NCBI RefSeq assembly: GCF_022539315.1
Contig: NC_066315.1
Coordinates: 16,839,649 to 16,903,648 of the forward strand
From: Serinus canaria
Taxonomy: Eukaryota > Chordata > Aves > Passeriformes > Fringillidae
Reading direction: 5' to 3'
DNA: 64,000 nt
Of the stretch, positions 55,801 through 64,000 are shown piece after piece (position 1 is the first letter of the stretch; the number at the start of each line of letters is the position of its first letter). Position numbers and translations under genes: made by a program. Under the pieces are notes generated by a model. The model did no database searches. It saw only the letters and a list, made by a program, of their open reading frames with translations, and had not been told where the DNA came from.

Positions 55801-58800
55801 GAAAATATCCCATCGCCACAGCCCCCTGGCCAGCCAACCATCTCTCTCATTTTCCTTAGTGTGACATATTCCAAAAGTACAAACACTGGAGCAATTTCAT
55901 AGGTGAACCTGAAATGTAGTAATGTCCATATTTAATGCTTTAATCTACAATCTTTTTCCAATATTATATTACATTATAGCCACAATATATTCTATCTTAT
56001 ACCGGGTAGAGTTCTGTTTCACAATACTTTCCACAGTCTTCTTTCTGATTTGACATCAAATGTCTAGAAGGAGAAATGCAGGGAGCACTTAACAATCCAT
56101 TTCCACCCACTTCAGTAAATAAAATCTTGCCCACCTCTTCCAGGTTCAAGGCTTTGCCCTTTATCCAAGAGAGGCTGGGCAGAGCCCCTTTGCCTTGCAC
56201 AAACCCATGGGCATGTCTAGAGGCACATGTCAGCAGTCCTATCCATAATGGCCAGACAGTGCCTGAAGCCAAGCAAATGCACAAAAAGGCTTCCTAATCC
56301 CAAAGCAAAAAAATCCCCACACTTTAAATTCCACATCTCTTTCTTACAGAAAGCAATGGCTTTCTGCTCCAGGTATGGATTGTACATAACCCCTCTACAT
56401 GAATGCAACTGCTCACTCAGTACCCCTTTCATTTCACATATTTATGCATGCAAAATGCTAATCTGCACATATTTTTTGTGTGCTTTTGAGAGGCAGCACA
56501 ACCAACATCCTATCACGATGATGAAATTTTATAAATGACAGCCTACAGGACAACATTGAAAGTCTTTCTATAAATAACTGTTGCAACCATTTAAAAAACA
56601 GATTATTTTTCCCCCAGCAATTTTAACATAAAATTATTCTTTCACTCAGATACAGGAACTAGTATTTTAGAGTATAATTGTGAAATTACATTAAATATCT
56701 ATATATTAAATTTAAAAAAATCTTCTACTTACATATTAGTATTTGCTGCTGATGTCAGCCAGTCTGCCGCCAATCCAACCATGTCCAACCCAGTTGAAAG
56801 TTGATTAAAATATCTAGGGTGTCCTGCATAAGATGGAAAATGATATCAAAAGGCTGATGACTCTGAATGAAACTACTCAGTGCTGAACAGTTTATTTACC
56901 TCCATATTTCTATAGAGAAGGAAGCGCTTTCAAGGTATGAAACAAAGCAAATGGCAGTAAATACTTTTCTTGAAAAAGGCAGGATAATTTCTCTTCTTTC
57001 TCATTCCAAAGTCAGTAATTATACTCAACACAGAATAATGAATTCCAACATTCCCTATTATCCTTTCAATATGCCTTGAAAATTAGCACATTGCTGCCTC
57101 ACAAAAATAGCTGTTTGCTCCCGTTAGTGTGTCACATGTTGTCACTGGATATGGTTTTGCCTGACTAGGTTTGAAAGGCACACATGAGACACCATCTGAA
57201 AAGCTTGCCAGGACATATAACATCAGTGATGAATGGCTAATGATTGTAATAGACAGGGCGAAATGAGAAAATGGAGTATTTTGGTGACTGCTTTGCACAT
57301 GACTCAATGGCTGATGACTGTACGAAGATGGCAGGGAAGGTGGTGGTCCTTGTCATTTCTTCACTGTCAGAGTGCAATTACAAATAGCCTGGCTACTTGC
57401 AACTGTGATTTTAATCCAATGCTATAAAAACAAGCTCTGCTGCCCCAGCAGAATGATGCACAGGACTATATTCGGTGAGTTGATAGCCCCTTTACTTGGT
57501 TAATCTAATTGGTTCCTGTTTTTTTCTAAAATCCTCCGAGAGATTTTCCTTAAAAACGTGCCTGGAGCCATTAAACACGGGAAGCATTAAAATTCCATTT
57601 TTACTAGTTACTTTCTACAAGCCCTTGATAAGTGGCATAATTACTGGTACAAATTATGGATGGTCCACAATTACTTAAATGCCATCCAACTCAAAGGACG
57701 GAAGCCTCAGCTTGGAAAACACCTGTCCTGACCCTTAGACGATGTACTGTTATTGAAATCAGAGAAAACAAAAGATAGAGCAAGATGATTGAGGAAATGC
57801 AGACCCAGCACTGAGAGAAAACTTATCTTCAGTCTCCTGTGGCCTCTTATCAGGCATGGACACATGGCTGGCAGAGCAGCACGGGGGAATTGCTCCCCAG
57901 CTCCCACCCTGCAGCACACAAAGGCAGAGTAATCAAGCTGAGCAGGCAGATCAGAGCCGAGGATATGGGGCAGGGGACAGATGTGCAAATTCCACTTGCC
58001 TGCCCCCTTAGCCTGAGACCAGCCCTGTGCTATTGCCATCCAGCCCGATCGCGTTTTGCACGGAGCTCCCCCCTCACTGATAGGAACTTCCACCTATCCC
58101 TGTCTGTGCTGCCAAAACCAGGCAGCCAAAGCCCCTGAGCACCGAGGAATGACGCTCAGATCCAGCAGAATGAACTGGATCTTGCTCCCTGCTCTTCACA
58201 CTCTTGAGTGCGGTTGGTGGACCAAAGACACACGTGCACCCCCCCACCCCGCCCCCCCGTCACCACCAACACAGCCTCAGCCATCCTGCTCCAGGGGCTC
58301 TGCCTGCAGAGAACTGCACCTCCCCTGATGGAGGGATTTTGAAGGAGATTTCCATATTTATAGCTTAGATTCCATATCACAGCTGGATGACAAATTTCAC
58401 CTGAAAGCAACAGAAAATTTGGAGCTAAAAGCCTTCAGTGGATCGGGACTACAGAAAGACTCAAAGAGAAGGTTACAAAAATTCCTGTTTTGGAAATAAA
58501 TCCCCACCAAAAAGGCTGGGGAATGGCAGAATTTGTATCTGCAGCTGCAGTGTCTCAGCGGTTCTCTGTCAGCCCCACACCCAGCCCAAGGCGACAGCCC
58601 TGTTGTCACTGCTTGTTTTTCCAAGCAAACCTCCCAGCACACCACCTGCTTTGGGAGCGCCCTAGGAAGAGACCGGGGCGCACGCAGGGCTCGGGCAGCC
58701 GTGCCCTGGAGCCAGCGAGGTGGAGGGAGCAGCGCTGCAGGGAGAGATGTCCGGGCAGAGAGAGCAGCAGCTGCTGCTGCTGGGAGAGCCCCCAGCAGTC

Positions 58801-61800
58801 ACACCTGTGACACAGCCCGCTCCTCTCCGTGCCCTTCCCTTCTGCAGCGCGGCCGTAACACGGAAGGGCAGGGAATGCACTGCCCCAGCTGCCCCGGCTG
58901 CAGGCGTTTGCCCGTCCAAGTGACACCTCCCTGCGTGAGCAGGCTCTCTTCCCTCGGCTAGATGGCCACGGAAAACTGAGGCTTTGCTGAGAATACAGGC
59001 TCCACTGGCCAGGTAAGAAGAGTTCGTGAGAGCTGCTCAAAAATCTCTCCCCGGGTGCCTCTGCCTGAAATACACGTCCTTTGTTGGAGTTGTGCCTGAA
59101 CAAAGAGGTACTAGAGATTGTGACAGGGTGAAGAATTGGTTGAGAGGTGAAAATAGGAGATTATTACTTAATGGTTTGCTTAGCAATACACAATATATTC
59201 ACAGATATCCCAGAGTAAATCGGGAGATGATGGCCAAGAACCAGGGCCAAGGCACAGGAACACCCGAGGCCGGGCTTTCCCCACAAAGGGCGTTGCCTCT
59301 GCCCCACACACCCTCCCAAGCACCCTCCCACCTGCACCGGCTTGAGGCACGGGCATGCCCAGCGGGAACACCCGGCCTCCACAGCCCCCACAGGGAAGCG
59401 ACGAGAAGGGCCGGGCACGGATAAAGGCACGGATAAAGGCACGGATAAAGGCACGGCTGGCAGCACTGAGTCTGGCCGTGCCTGCAGCCTCACTGCGTGC
59501 ACGGCCAGCACCGGAGCCTGCCAGGGAGCACGGCTGGGCCAGAACCGGCTCCTCGCACTCCTCCTGGAGTTTCCAGGCCATTTTTAAACGTTCGTATTAC
59601 AATTCCCCCGCTCGTTTTCAATTGTCCAGAGCACAGTAACTGAATTTCACACCCATCCTTCCCTGAATTCACAGTCACTGTCTTTTACATCCTCTCAGCA
59701 AGAATTCTGTCTCTGCTGGTAAGGGGGCAGAAAGCGTGGCTTCCCCGGGCACCCCAGTGAGCCGTGGCATGCAGGCAACACCTCGCAGCAGCACACACCT
59801 GCCCCTCGGCCGAAAAATCAGCCATCTGCCTCGTCGAATCCCTGGACCTGGGTATCCAGCTGCGAGGCTAATGCAATACAATTTATTTTTCAATCAGCCT
59901 CCGGGGCCCTACAGCCAAACGCCGCCCAGGAGGGGCCGTGTCCGAGGGGCTTCTGCGGCAGGAGTGGAGGGAGACGCTGCCGCCAGAAACCTCACCATAC
60001 TGTCCTTCCTCTGAGGGCAATTCCAGTGTTTTACTCCGAAGCACATGCCGGAGGGCTCCAAGTGTAAACCCCACGCATTTCGTGAATCCCCTCCAAGGCT
60101 GGGGCTGTCACCCCACGGTGCTGAGGAGCAGCAGCAGCCAAGCGAGGTGGCTTTGCACCCCCCGGGCTGAACCCCGCCACACCACCATACTTCACAAAAC
60201 CCCCCAGCACCCATTTTCAGACTTCAAAAGCATTATTTTCCTTCAAACAAATTATAAAATGCCAAGATGGGAAAGCCTCCAATATTTATAGAGAGGAAGA
60301 GAAATGGCAACATTGTTTCAAAGGATCTTTTTTGGATGCACAAAATTAAACAGGACTGTTACGAGAAAACAGGCTACAACAAAAAACGATTAATGAAAAT
60401 CAGTCTAGAAACCCTATTTTTTGATTTCCCATGATCACAGATCCCACATTCTTCGTCATTCTGTGCAAACACGTTTCCTATGCCCTATCCAGACTGATCG
60501 ACTTTGCTCCTCTGGACATCAATTACTTAACTATTTAATTCAATATTTTACAAACATCCTGACAGCACCCGACCCATGCATCAAAACATGCGGATGGTCA
60601 TTTCCACCCCTAAACGAGGAGGAATACACAGATCCCTCACAATCTTTACCAGGATCAGTCTGTTCCGTTCTCTTCTCAAAACCTGAGATTTTTTTTTGTT
60701 TTCCTCTCAACCCCTAGTCACAAATCAGCCTTTTGTCTCTTTCAGTAAACTGCTTCACATTTATTTTTAAGCAATTTCTCAGTAATTCAAATTCCCACTA
60801 AGAGCTCTCCGACCCCCTATTATTTCCCAATGACAGCCGTAATTGCGGCTCTGGCTCCGCTTTCTGCCTGCTCCGCCGCGGTTTAAGGTGGCCCCGGTGC
60901 GGAGTCGGGCTCTTCCCCACGCCTGGGCGAGCCCCATGCTGCCTTCCTTCCACGGAGCCCACAGGGGGGCACGACTAACGGGGGATCCCAGGCAGGGAGG
61001 AGTCAGCCCATCGCTGCTTTCCCCAGAGAAAAACAAATGGCTGTTGAAACAAATAGGACTTTGGTTTTATTGCTTGAGCCTAAAGTTGAAACTAAATCCT
61101 CGATATTTCTGTGTAAGGTTCTTCTAAATTATCTTTTTATTTTATGTCTTGCAGGCGAAGTGACAGACACGGCTCGGAGTTCGAATTTACAGGCCTTTTG
61201 CTGTGATTTCGGCCGCTAAATGGGCTGGTCCCTGCTGCCCCCTGCATGGACTCCCCTCTGCCCGAGCTCCGCGCCCGCCGCACCCCGCTCTGCAGGGAGC
61301 AAGAGGCAATCGCCGGCGCATCACACGTGAAATGATGAAAAGGAACGGCAGAAAGTGGTGAAGGTGGTGCAAAGTCTGCTCAGTGGCACACTCGGCAACT
61401 CCGACGCACAGACGCATTAATTTTAAATCGGAAAGGGTGTACGAGGCTGCACTGACAGCTACAGAGATGGAGCTGCTGGAGTGCTTTATCATTTTGGAAA
61501 ACGATTTCTGTCTCTGCTAGAAATTGCTTGGAGCTGACAAAATACAGTCGCTACTTCTATCTTTAACGTTTCAAGCTAAATTGAAATGACACCTTTAATC
61601 AATGGATGAGACCATACAGGGTAGAAAATGAGCATTGCTATTACCTGTTTTAATTGCATACTTCAGAGTTGTCCTGCAATTCAATAAAATTTCTTCCAAG
61701 GTCTGTGGCTGGTCTGCCAGTTCCCAGTTATATTCCTGGAGCAGCTCATTTGGGTAATGGAAATCAATAACTTTTGTTGATCTATCAAAACTTTTCACCA

Positions 61801-63564
61801 CATACTGAAGTAAAATGTCCACAACGTCTTGTAGGAAAGACATAGTAGTTATTTCTCCATTGCATGTCGGCAGAAGATCTGGGAATGGAGAAATTTAAAA
61901 GTTAACTTCGTTTTATGACCACATGCATGGATTCTGAACAAAGCCTTCTCCCATTTCTGTTTACAAAATCTTTACATTGTAGTCAATAAAAATAGGTTTT
62001 GTTTTCATTTAATAACCAAACTGGCTAGGTTGTATTTCGAGAAATGTCCTGAGAGGTAACAAGATTTATTTTCTATCTAAATTGGCCAATTCTGTCCACA
62101 GTATATTTCAGACTAATTTTTAAGACAGTGAGAGCAGGGAAACAAGACAAAAGGGAAAACGAATCTCACAGGGAATAAAGATTGAGCAACAAATGCTACA
62201 AGCAGCACCCTTAAAACTGTCATTTGCCTTGCAATAAATTACCTTCTTGGTGACTCTCCTTTGCAAGTGACTTGTTGATAATTTAATGACTTTTTCTGAG
62301 ACAATGCTGCACGGGTCTTGGTGTACACAGAGCTTCTGTTTAAGAGCGATGGCTCAGTCAAACCAGACTATAGTGGAAGCCCCTAATTTGGGGTCCCGGG
62401 CTGCCGAGCAAACGGGAGAGTCCTTGGCTAGTGCCTGTCGGCGGGGAGCTGGGATCTATTCACTGGAGGAGACGATACCTCCAAGGTCAGAAAAGATGAA
62501 GTGCAAAAATATCTCGAATTAAAGCAAATGGGTAGGAGAGAGCTCTATCTCCCTCCTCCCTTCCAACCTTAATTACATCGCAGGGTCTTCAATGAGCAGG
62601 TCGATGCTTTCAGTGCTCCTTAGAAAGAAAAAGCTGGGGACTCCAATACGCGGGATTTTACTGCTTTGGGTTTTTCTTTAAGGGATTTTTTTTTTCGTAA
62701 TTTTTCGCAGATTTGAGAAATGCCCGGCGGGGTCCAGGGCTGAGGGCGCAGAGCTCCGCCGCGCACCGCCGGACCCCCCACACCTCCCCGCAACGCGGGC
62801 GAGGGCGATTTCCCGACCGAACCGCGGTTTTTTCCTTGTTAGTTTTTGAGAAGCAGCCTGACCCGGGAGGGCCGTTACCTGTTGAGTGCAGAAAGGCGTA
62901 ATTCACGTCCGCTTTTTGACAACCGCAGGGCTTTTTGTCGCAGGTGCAGGTCGGCCTCGGCTCCGCTACCCCCGGGGCTGCTGCCCTGGCGCCGGTTTCA
63001 ACGGGCTTCTCGGCATCTCCGTAGAGCAGAGCTTCACAGCGACACGGAGACACGGCCTCATTACCGGGGCATCGACCCTCGTCCCCCGTCCCCCGCCCCC
63101 CCGGCCCGGGGCAGGTCCCGCGGCGCTCCGTGGGCGCGCAGCCGCGCCCCCGCCACGGGCTACCGGGGCCTCCCTGCCCTTACCGCAGAGTTTGTTTCCG
63201 ATCCCTCCCGTGAACTTCTGGGCAACCTGACACCAAGCTCTGGCTGTAAGAAAAAATCGAGCGGAGAGTCCGTGGGGCGGGAGTGGGCTGAGGGCGTCTA
63301 GCCCGACCCCCGGCCCCGCTCCCCAGGAACCGCCTGTCCCGCTGAGCCCTGCGGCGCTGGCCCGGGCTCGAGTCGCCGTCGGTCCCCGATTCGTCCCCCC
63401 GATCAGTCGGGGGGCTCCGGCGACCGGGCAGCGATGTCACGGCGGCTCCGTCGAACCGGTCCCGCCCGGCCGCTCGGCGTCCTCCTACCTGTGCCGGGGG
63501 TCTCGGCGGCTGCGGAGCCCTCCTCGGCTCCGAAGGGCCAGAAGCCGGAGCCGGGGCTTGCCAT
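25632..63564 (-). CDS. GAD2: Glutamate decarboxylase 2 (GAD65), complete coding region in 16 exons
   Basis: The product is a PLP-dependent (group II, aromatic-decarboxylase-like fold) enzyme that turns L-glutamate into GABA and CO2 and is anchored on synaptic vesicle and Golgi membranes. Reading the minus strand, I joined these segments: 63489-63564, 63184-63243, 62879-63031, 61645-61878, 56733-56823, 55796-55908, 51992-52107, 40793-40872, 37671-37725, 36153-36269, 34978-35042, 31163-31241, 29316-29465, 27478-27585, 26445-26534 and 25632-25805. All 15 introns are GT/AG with consistent phase. The total is 1761 nt, giving 586 residues plus TAA. The N-terminus MASPGSGFW and the C-terminus IERLGQDL are those of GAD65, not GAD67. 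Catalytic residues seen are H283, D365, NPHK with K397, Y426 and R559. The start codon sits in a strong CTCCGCCATGG context. No frameshift or premature stop was found, so the gene looks intact. Confidence 0.97.
25842..25912. repeat. ATT/ATC-rich simple repeat upstream of the last acceptor
   Basis: An imperfect ATT/ATC trinucleotide tract in intron 15, about 40 to 110 bp upstream of the exon 16 acceptor in transcript sense. It overlaps the area where a branch point would be expected. Confidence 0.85.
26445..26534 (-). CDS. GAD2: GAD2 coding exon 15 (residues 500-529)
   Basis: This exon encodes [20 protein letters not shown], then [10 protein letters not shown]. It differs from human at several positions ([13 protein letters not shown] against TLEDNEERMSRLS), so it is one of the more variable C-terminal segments. 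Acceptor GCTTAG|CCTCAG and donor ATGAAG|GTGAGC are in phase 0. Confidence 0.95.
27478..27585 (-). CDS. GAD2: GAD2 coding exon 14 (residues 464-499)
   Basis: This exon encodes [20 protein letters not shown], then [16 protein letters not shown], the start of the C-terminal domain. Acceptor TGTAAAG|GGAACC and donor GGAAAG|GTATGT are in phase 0. Confidence 0.97.
29316..29465 (-). CDS. GAD2: GAD2 coding exon 13 (residues 414-463, catalytic loop)
   Basis: This exon encodes [17 protein letters not shown], the [15 protein letters not shown] stretch, and [17 protein letters not shown]. It holds the flexible catalytic loop. Tyr426 matches human GAD65 Tyr425, whose mobility in GAD65 favours cofactor loss and auto-inactivation. 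Acceptor CCATAAG|GGATTG and donor GCAAAG|GTAGGA are in phase 0. Confidence 0.97.
31163..31241 (-). CDS. GAD2: GAD2 coding exon 12 (residues 387-413, PLP lysine)
   Basis: This exon encodes [15 protein letters not shown], then [11 protein letters not shown]. Lys397 (codon at 31213-31211) in NPHK forms the Schiff base with PLP and corresponds to human K396. Acceptor TCCCAG|GGCGAA and donor GAAGAG|GTATGT are in phase 0 after the split Arg codon is completed. Confidence 0.97.
31242..36152 (-). other. GAD2: GAD2 introns 10 and 11 (1.1 and 3.7 kb) around exon 11
   Basis: Outside exon 11 (34978-35042) I recognise no gene or clear transposon. A few bases near 33970-33984 weakly resemble a reversed CR1 tail, but not enough to call. 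Confidence 0.8.
34978..35042 (-). CDS. GAD2: GAD2 coding exon 11 (residues 366-387)
   Basis: This exon encodes [20 protein letters not shown], then E and two bases of Arg387. Acceptor CTTCCAG|GGAGCG and donor GAAAG|GTATGG leave phase 2. The first residue is Gly (GGA), where human GAD65 has Ala in the HVD-A-A-W motif. The second Ala, equivalent to the PLP-sandwiching Ala of DOPA decarboxylase, is kept. Confidence 0.94.
36153..36269 (-). CDS. GAD2: GAD2 coding exon 10 (residues 327-365)
   Basis: This exon encodes [20 protein letters not shown], then [19 protein letters not shown]. The final codon is Asp365, which pairs with the PLP pyridine nitrogen in this family. Acceptor TTGCAG|GGATTT and donor GTGGAT|GTAAGT are in phase 0. 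Reading through the donor produces nonsense, which supports the boundary. Confidence 0.97.
36270..40792 (-). other. GAD2: GAD2 introns 8 and 9 (3.1 and 1.4 kb) around exon 9
   Basis: Outside exon 9 (37671-37725) I see no repeat family or extra exon. A perfect CRE-type palindrome TGACGTCA lies at 39736-39743. The 36300-36830 part is locally GC-rich and gives long open frames with no recognisable protein. Confidence 0.8.
37671..37725 (-). CDS. GAD2: GAD2 coding exon 9 (residues 308-326)
   Basis: This is the smallest coding exon (55 nt). It encodes [19 protein letters not shown]. Acceptor GCTCTAG|AGGG and donor CAAAAA|GTAAGT were fixed by the phase 2 entry and phase 0 exit. Confidence 0.95.
40793..40872 (-). 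CDS. GAD2: GAD2 coding exon 8 (residues 282-308)
   Basis: This exon encodes [15 protein letters not shown], then [11 protein letters not shown], and the first two bases of Arg308. His283 is the residue that stacks on the PLP ring in group II decarboxylases (human H282). Acceptor TTTCAG|AGTCA is preceded by a run of T residues. The donor is GAAAG|GTAAGT. Confidence 0.96.
41877..41945 (+). repeat. tRNA-like stretch, possible tRNA-derived SINE remnant
   Basis: TGGCACAATGG (41880-41890) fits a polymerase III A box. It is followed by TTAAATGTGTGGACTCC, which resembles the D-arm and anticodon region of tRNA-Ser or of the ancient MIR SINE. A degraded B-box-like AGATTCACTG (about 41929-41938) comes about 40 bp later. 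The arms do not pair well, so this is not a functional tRNA gene. A chance resemblance remains possible. Confidence 0.25.
48640..50176 (+). mobile_element. 5'-truncated CR1 LINE retrotransposon, degenerate
   Basis: Conceptual translation with frameshifts gives a non-LTR reverse transcriptase. Visible pieces are [12 protein letters not shown] near 48640, [20 protein letters not shown] near 48820-48880, and the catalytic FADD box at 49311-49322 followed by an in-frame stop. The 3' end has the CR1 signature: GATGGATCCCTACCAACTCAG, then TTCTATGATTCTA (about 50135-50172). The element is about 1.5 kb, lies antisense to GAD2 inside intron 7, and carries several stops, so it is dead. The 5' end is missing, as is usual for CR1 copies. 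Confidence 0.88.
48654..48701 (+). repeat. 24-bp tandem duplication inside the CR1 copy
   Basis: Two adjacent 24-bp units (48654-48677 and 48678-48701), both starting GATCCCT.CAAATCT, match at 20 of 24 positions. The duplication would insert eight codons in frame next to the DPYKSMG motif of the reverse transcriptase region. Confidence 0.7.
51992..52107 (-). CDS. GAD2: GAD2 coding exon 7 (residues 243-281)
   Basis: This exon encodes [18 protein letters not shown], then [21 protein letters not shown]. It belongs to the large PLP-binding domain. Acceptor CTCCAG|GTGGT and donor GAACAT|GTATGT end in phase 0. The following intron is the largest in the gene (11.1 kb) and carries the CR1 insertion. 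Confidence 0.97.
52108..55795 (-). other. GAD2: GAD2 intron 6 (3.7 kb)
   Basis: Contains a short TATATGTG/TATACACACA simple repeat at about 52975-53008. I recognise nothing else. Confidence 0.85.
52975..53008. repeat. TATA/TGTG/CACA simple repeat in intron 6
   Basis: The order TATATATATGTGTGTATA then TACACACACACACA makes a partly self-complementary dinucleotide tract. Confidence 0.9.
55796..55908 (-). CDS. GAD2: GAD2 coding exon 6 (residues 205-242)
   Basis: This exon encodes [18 protein letters not shown], then [19 protein letters not shown]. Acceptor TTTCAG|GTTCAC and donor CACCTG|GTACAT were assigned by phase. Residue 235 is Cys where human GAD65 has Ser, in the glycine-rich turn just before the PLP phosphate-binding region. 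Confidence 0.95.
56733..56823 (-). CDS. GAD2: GAD2 coding exon 5 (residues 175-204)
   Basis: This exon encodes [16 protein letters not shown] and [13 protein letters not shown]. The NQLS stretch (Q182-S184) corresponds to the substrate-binding residues of human GAD65. Acceptor ATGCAG|GACAC and donor AATAT|GTAAGT leave phase 2. The next exon completes the Met codon, so the donor must be this GT and not one after a full ATG. Confidence 0.96.
56824..61644 (-). other. GAD2: GAD2 intron 4 (4.8 kb)
   Basis: Much of this intron (about 58600-61320) is GC- and CpG-rich and holds a 12-bp tandem repeat at 59414-59456. The exon 5 side is AT-rich. No coding exon or known transposon was recognised. Confidence 0.85.
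59414..59456. repeat. 12-bp tandem repeat, 3.5 copies, intron 4
   Basis: Unit GGCACGGATAAA is repeated exactly three times and followed by GGCACGG. It lies in the GC-rich part of intron 4. Confidence 0.95.
61645..61878 (-). CDS. GAD2: GAD2 coding exon 4 (residues 97-174)
   Basis: This exon encodes the start of the folded N-terminal domain, with [20 protein letters not shown] followed by [13 protein letters not shown] and ending LKYAIKT. It is nearly identical to mammalian GAD65 after the first dozen residues. Acceptor CCCAG|ATCTT and donor ACAG|GTAATAG give phase 1 at both ends. It is the longest coding exon (234 nt). Confidence 0.97.
61879..62878 (-). other. GAD2: GAD2 intron 3 (1.0 kb)
   Basis: The part next to exon 3 is within the CpG island. 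The part next to exon 4 is AT-rich. I see no repeat or RNA gene in it. Confidence 0.85.
62879..63031 (-). CDS. GAD2: GAD2 coding exon 3 (residues 46-96)
   Basis: This exon begins [10 protein letters not shown], continues through a divergent Ala/Pro-rich linker, and ends [11 protein letters not shown] paired Cys-X-Cys cluster (C74, C76, C81, C83) matches the cysteine cluster of mammalian GAD65. The exon is one codon longer than the human one, which accounts for the 586 versus 585 residue length. The acceptor has a poor pyrimidine tract (TGTGAAG|CTC), but phase and homology fix it. Confidence 0.93.
63184..63243 (-). CDS. GAD2: GAD2 coding exon 2 (residues 26-45)
   Basis: This exon encodes [20 protein letters not shown]. 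It is flanked by an acceptor ending TTACAG and a donor G|GTAAGG, and is phase 1 on both sides. It carries Cys30 and Cys45, the two positions palmitoylated in mammalian GAD65. It also carries the surrounding Golgi and vesicle targeting segment, so membrane anchoring is probably conserved. Introns on both sides are very short (245 and 152 bp). Confidence 0.94.
63489..63564 (-). CDS. GAD2: GAD2 coding exon 1 (residues 1-25, start codon)
   Basis: This exon encodes the extreme N-terminus beginning [16 protein letters not shown]. Start ATG is at 63564-63562 in a near-perfect Kozak context. The donor is CACAG|GTAGG, leaving phase 1. The N-terminus of GAD65 is intrinsically flexible and carries regulatory phosphoserines in mammals. 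Here S3 and S6 are kept, but positions 10 and 13 are Pro and Ala. Confidence 0.95.
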
Positions 63565-64000
63565 GGCGGAGGCGAACCGGCGGGGCGGACAAGGAGCGGC
63601 GATCTGCAGCCCAGGCGGCCCGAGCGAGTGTGCGTGAGTGTGAGTGTGCGGGTGTGTAAGTGCGCGCGGCTGCGCCAGGCGGCGGCAGGCGGAGGGGCGG
63701 GAGCGCCCCGGGCACGCGTGGGTGGGAGCGTCTCCCGTGGGCGCCCCCGGGGTGCGCTCCGCCGAGCTGCTGCGGCCGCGCCCCGCAGGCGCTGCTGCCC
63801 GGGACGGGGCGGGCGGCTCCACGGGCAGAGGTGCCCGCTGAGGCGGCCAGTGTTCTAAGGCGTGTCCGCGCCCTGCTGCATCGGAGGAGCGAGGGGCGGC
63901 GGTGGGAGGACGGTAGCACTCGGGGCAGACCCGAGCTACAGGCGCTGCTTGAGCTGGGGCTGCAGCGGCCTTGGGGGCAGAAGGCGAGCCAGGGTGCCTG
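63565..64000 (-). promoter_or_regulatory. GAD2: GAD2 5' UTR and proximal promoter CpG island
   Basis: The stretch upstream of the ATG is very GC-rich and packed with CpG, like many brain-gene CpG-island promoters. The transcription start cannot be placed from sequence alone. A degenerate TG/CG-rich repeat (about 63628-63665 on the plus strand) lies in the probable 5' UTR. The GAD2 frame stays open upstream to an ATG at 63822. The island extends into exons 1-3, down to about 62700. Confidence 0.6.

Larger units (their letters stand above)
62700..63900. promoter_or_regulatory. CpG island over GAD2 exons 1-3
   Basis: High GC with frequent CpG dinucleotides and several G/C runs, for example around 63085-63160 and 63360-63420. 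The island covers the first three exons and introns 1 and 2. Many long open frames in all six frames here are by-products of low stop-codon density and are not genes. Confidence 0.7.

Noticed and set aside
58606..59103. 165-residue minus-strand frame in intron 4
   Set aside because: GC-rich stretch without homology, domain or splice support.
62846..63301. 151-residue and other long frames on the plus strand in the CpG island
   Set aside because: Low stop density in GC-rich DNA; they overlap GAD2 exons 2 and 3 on the opposite strand.

Overview
The window reads as vertebrate nuclear DNA, most likely from a songbird-like bird. It has one split gene with canonical GT/AG introns, a CpG-rich promoter end, a chicken-repeat-1 (CR1) type LINE with the typical CR1 3' tail, and a solo long terminal repeat of a kind I associate with passerine genomes. 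I see no operon structure, no CRISPR array and no prokaryotic gene density.

The only protein-coding gene I can support is GAD2 (glutamate decarboxylase 2, GAD65). It lies complete on the minus strand from the start codon at 63564 down to the stop codon at 25632. I assembled 16 coding exons by hand. Every junction is GT/AG, the phases agree, and the lengths sum to 1761 nt, which is 586 codons plus stop. Human GAD65 has 585 residues; the extra residue falls in exon 3. The product converts L-glutamate to GABA using pyridoxal phosphate (PLP). The cysteine-rich membrane-targeting N-terminus, the PLP lysine (K397), the PLP-contacting aspartate (D365) and histidine (H283), the mobile catalytic-loop tyrosine (Y426) and the substrate arginine (R559) are all present.

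Layout, left to right. Positions 1 to about 23214 lie downstream of GAD2 and hold no recognisable gene. They carry TA/TG microsatellites, a perfect 26-bp-arm hairpin at 13654-13715, a solo LTR at about 16882-17944 and a short CR1 tail at about 18595-18680. Positions about 23215-25631 are the probable GAD2 3' UTR, with several candidate poly(A) signals. Positions 25632-63564 hold the GAD2 coding exons and introns. The largest intron (intron 7, 11.1 kb) contains a 5'-truncated CR1 LINE at about 48640-50176 and a tRNA-like stretch at about 41877-41945. Introns 3 and 4 and the promoter end (about 58.6-64 kb) are GC- and CpG-rich. Positions 63565-64000 are the 5' UTR and proximal promoter CpG island.

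I found no novel multi-gene system. The points worth a second look are the Ala-to-Gly change beside the PLP aspartate, the loss of two N-terminal phospho-serine positions, the open in-frame 86-codon upstream extension, the perfect hairpin, the transposon insertions, and the GC-rich block inside intron 4.
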